Below, piece by piece: positions 62,409 through 64,000 of a DNA stretch of 64,000 nucleotides. The notes under the pieces are model-generated. The model had not been told where the DNA came from. It was given only the letters and a program-made list of their open reading frames with translations, and searched no databases. Location: NCBI GenBank assembly GCA_023439305.1, contig JAEXOO010000037.1, positions 14,511 to 78,510 of the forward strand, written 5' to 3'. Position 1 is the stretch's first letter. Each line of letters starts with the position of its first letter. Both the position numbers and the translations under genes were made by a program. Origin of the DNA: Pseudomonadota bacterium. GTDB taxonomy: Bacteria > Pseudomonadota > Gammaproteobacteria > Burkholderiales > Burkholderiaceae_B.

Positions 62409-62984
62409 ATGTCGGACAATGCGACAACCCTGAACCCGCCCCACGCTATCCTGCCTCTGCTTCAGCATCTGCAGCTCGCGCAACCCCACGCACAGATCGC
62501 GCTGCTGCATTTCACTCAAGACGAAGCAGCCATAGGTCTGGCTCGCAAAGGCGTGCCGGTCCATATCGAACATTTCCCCGAACTGAACCTGACGCAGCTA
62601 GTGGCCAGCTGCTTTGCCGGCCCTGGCACCACCGCCTTGCAACTGGAACACGCCATCGAGGTCGTGGAAGACGCCATCATGCCGGCGCGACTCGACCTGC
62701 GCCAGTTCCAGGTCTTCGCCTCGGGTCCCCAGGCCGGTGCATTGCTGCAATGGATCAAAGAAACGACAGGCGCCGACCAGCACGCCTTAAGCATCGAAAC
62801 TCTGGAGACCGTATTTAATCTCTATGCCGATGCCACCGTAGGCACAGCGTCAGCCGGCAACCAGGGGAAAACGCATTCGACGGTCTCCCCGCTGGATGAC
62901 AAGACCTTGGGCGCCTATCTGCTGATGCTGCGCGAATGCTTGCATCATCTGCATATTTCGCACGTCCACTTGTTGTGCGAGTGA
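62409..62984 (+). CDS. Unknown protein coupled to the photolyase gene
   Basis: A 191-residue soluble protein with no signal peptide. I do not recognise its family. Clear blocks are LNPPHAILPLLQHLQL near the start, the middle LEHAIEVVEDAIMPARLDLRQ, and a C-terminal TLGAYLLMLRECLHHLHISHVHLLCE that is rich in His. GAGG six bases ahead supports the ATG at 62409; another ATG at 62397 overlaps the photolyase stop by ATGA. Either way translation is coupled to phrB. It could be an accessory or unrelated gene. Confidence 0.75.
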   Translation: MSDNATTLNPPHAILPLLQHLQLAQPHAQIALLHFTQDEAAIGLARKGVPVHIEHFPELNLTQLVASCFAGPGTTALQLEHAIEVVEDAIMPARLDLRQFQVFASGPQAGALLQWIKETTGADQHALSIETLETVFNLYADATVGTASAGNQGKTHSTVSPLDDKTLGAYLLMLRECLHHLHISHVHLLCE

Positions 62985-63040
62985 CATGCAATGGGCTCAG
63001 GCAACCGTCGACAAACGACCATTCGCATGGGCCGCACTAT

Positions 63041-63406
63041 TCAATAGTCTTGACCGAGGGCCTGGCCTGAGGCCAATGCCAGCCAACCTTTGATAAGGCG
63101 GTGAATAATCCAGACCACGGCAACAATCGCCGTCACCCAGCCGATGAAAATTGCCGTGAGCAAGCCGCTGAGCACAACCCACAACAGCCCCCACCAGAAT
63201 GTCTTGATGATCCAGTCCAAGTGGCTGGCATAGATAGTGCCGGACGCATCGCTACGTTTGACGTAAGCCAGAATCACTGCCGCCACGGCAGCAGCGCCGA
63301 ACAGGCCCGCACTGATCATGGCCAGCGAAAACAAGGCATAGCAGATATGCGTGATCTTGCGCAGCGGAAGGCCAGTTTCGAGTTCGGGGTTGACGGGCTG
63401 GTTCAT
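63041..63406 (-). CDS. Small membrane protein, DUF4870-like
   Basis: A 121-residue protein with three membrane segments (ICYALFSLAMISAGLFGAAAVAAVILAYV, IIKTFWWGLLWVVLSGLLTAIFIGWVTAIVAVVWIIHRLIKGW). The Arg/Ser turn AYVKRSDASGTIYASHLDWIIKTFWW is typical of these small proteins of unknown function. AGGAGA fixes the ATG at 63406. Confidence 0.78.
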   Translation of the reverse strand: MNQPVNPELETGLPLRKITHICYALFSLAMISAGLFGAAAVAAVILAYVKRSDASGTIYASHLDWIIKTFWWGLLWVVLSGLLTAIFIGWVTAIVAVVWIIHRLIKGWLALASGQALGQDY

Positions 63407-63546
63407 TCGGTTCTCCTGAATCAAGCATTGACGACGACAATACTCATTCATTTTACCCGTTCTTGCCACGTTGGCAGCGGTCTGTAACAACGTGCTAATT
63501 GGCTGCACCCGGAGGAGGCGCACACGCAAAGCGTTCGCGCAAAAGC

Positions 63547-63580
63547 AAAACCCCCGCAAGGGTGACCTTGCGGGGGTTTT
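63547..63580. terminator. Strong terminator between the rRNA operon end and the membrane-protein gene
   Basis: AAAACCCCCGCAAGG / CCTTGCGGGGGTTTT, a long perfect stem with a short loop and T-run on both strands. On the minus strand it ends the rRNA operon just after 5S. Confidence 0.9.
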
Positions 63581-63591
63581 GGCGGATAAGA

Positions 63592-63705
63592 GCTTGACGA
63601 TGACCTACTTTCACAGACGTCCGTCCACTATCATCGGCGCGAAGGCGTTTCACAATCCTGTTCGGGATGGGAAGGTGTGGGACCACCTTGCTATGGTCGT
63701 CAAGC
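63592..63705 (-). rRNA. rrf: 5S ribosomal RNA
   Basis: About 113 bases on the minus strand. The 5' and 3' ends pair (GCTTGACGA / TCGTCAAGC). The inner part contains the typical AGGTGGTCCCACC and CCCATCCCGAACAGGA stretches and GTGAAACGC. Ends are set to the base-pairing ends, so they may be off by one or two bases. Confidence 0.92.
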
Positions 63706-63882
63706 GTAACTGGTTGCCGGGCAGTCTAGGACTACCTGGCCAATTTGGAAGAAGCACCTTGCTTGCGATCAGTACGGATCGGTCAAGCAAGTGTTTGCGA
63801 AGGGTTTGAGCGCGGGCTGCGCTGCACTTCAATATTACGTTCTGTGGTCAACAACTTGTACTCACTACAACCACAAGGGTTA

Positions 63883-64000
63883 TAGGATCAAGCCACACGG
63901 GCAATTAGTACTGGTTAGCTACATGCATTACTGCACTTCCACACCCAGCCTATCAACGTCCTGGTCTCGGACGACCCTACAGGGGGGTCAAGCCCCCGGG
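63883..64000 (-). rRNA. rrl: 23S ribosomal RNA, 3' end (continues past the window)
   Basis: On the minus strand the sequence ends with GTAGCTAACCAGTACTAATTGCCCGTGTGGCTTGATCCT-like bases (given here only in part: TAGCTAACCAGTACTAAT), the usual 3' terminus of 23S rRNA. Only the last ~118 bases lie in the window. It is separated from 5S by a 177-base spacer with no tRNA. Confidence 0.93.

Overview
The window looks like the chromosome of a GC-rich betaproteobacterium of the Alcaligenaceae (Alcaligenes / Bordetella / Achromobacter group). This rests on protein style and gene order: dusB-fis-purH-ruvC-ruvA, ruvB, aat-bpt-pyrD, a phasin, an rRNA operon, a filamentous-haemagglutinin-type adhesin and a type II secretion system (T2SS) with gspN. 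It is mostly core chromosome. No complete insertion sequence, prophage, CRISPR array or tRNA was seen.

Layout. 1-4.2 kb: 3' end of a large secreted adhesin with a strong terminator, then two tandem Rpn-type nuclease genes that share long stretches of near-identical DNA. 4.3-6.8 kb: a PhnA-like zinc-ribbon protein and a small orphan T2SS set, gspH-gspI-gspJ, with a short gspC diverging from it. 7.1-10.7 kb: a protein consisting of a transposase N-terminal domain only, murI, and a thiosulfate-dehydrogenase-type cytochrome pair (tsdB-tsdA). 11.1-15.6 kb: an export operon of a phosphatase-fold/LamG lipoprotein that appears to have lost its metal ligands, a tiny lipoprotein and a Tat-type phospholipase C. 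15.7-17.3 kb: ECF sigma factor, DUF4142 protein and cupredoxin. 17.4-27.9 kb: the main T2SS operon (gspG-H-I-J-K-L-M-N-D-E-F, with gspC divergent). 28-33 kb: HPP/CBS membrane protein, hpd, a TauE-type permease and aspA, then an 828-base gap. 33.7-38.8 kb: MarR regulator, DNA alkylation repair-like protein, a hypothetical, Nudix hydrolase, aat, bpt and pyrD. 38.9-50.6 kb: phasin, IclR regulator, CinA-like domain protein, EI24 membrane protein, thioredoxin-like protein, rhlE-type helicase, azlCD, a CHCC zinc finger, a YheT-type hydrolase, a BepA-like protease, CtaG-like protein, an MgtC-tail-like protein and a TM2 protein. 50.7-63.4 kb: UbiH-type hydroxylase, dusB-fis-purH-ruvC-ruvA, a PLP dehydratase, ruvB, a membrane protein, pyrC, SWIB protein, photolyase with a coupled unknown gene, and a DUF4870-like membrane protein. 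63.6-64 kb: 5S rRNA and the 3' end of 23S rRNA, both on the minus strand.

How it works together. The main T2SS, the Tat-type phospholipase C and the two lipoproteins form a plausible secretion theme: phospholipase C enzymes of this type are known T2SS cargo elsewhere. The most unusual structure is the second, separate set of exactly the T2SS parts that touch cargo or the pilus tip (C, H, I, J), without a motor, secretin, major pseudopilin or platform of its own. It suggests alternative tip or adaptor subunits for one shared machine; this is inference. Several DNA repair and replication-stress genes (ruvC, ruvA, ruvB with a LexA-like box, photolyase, alkylation repair) and two pyrimidine genes (pyrD, pyrC) are also present. 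All family assignments come from reading motifs in the translated sequence, with no database search.
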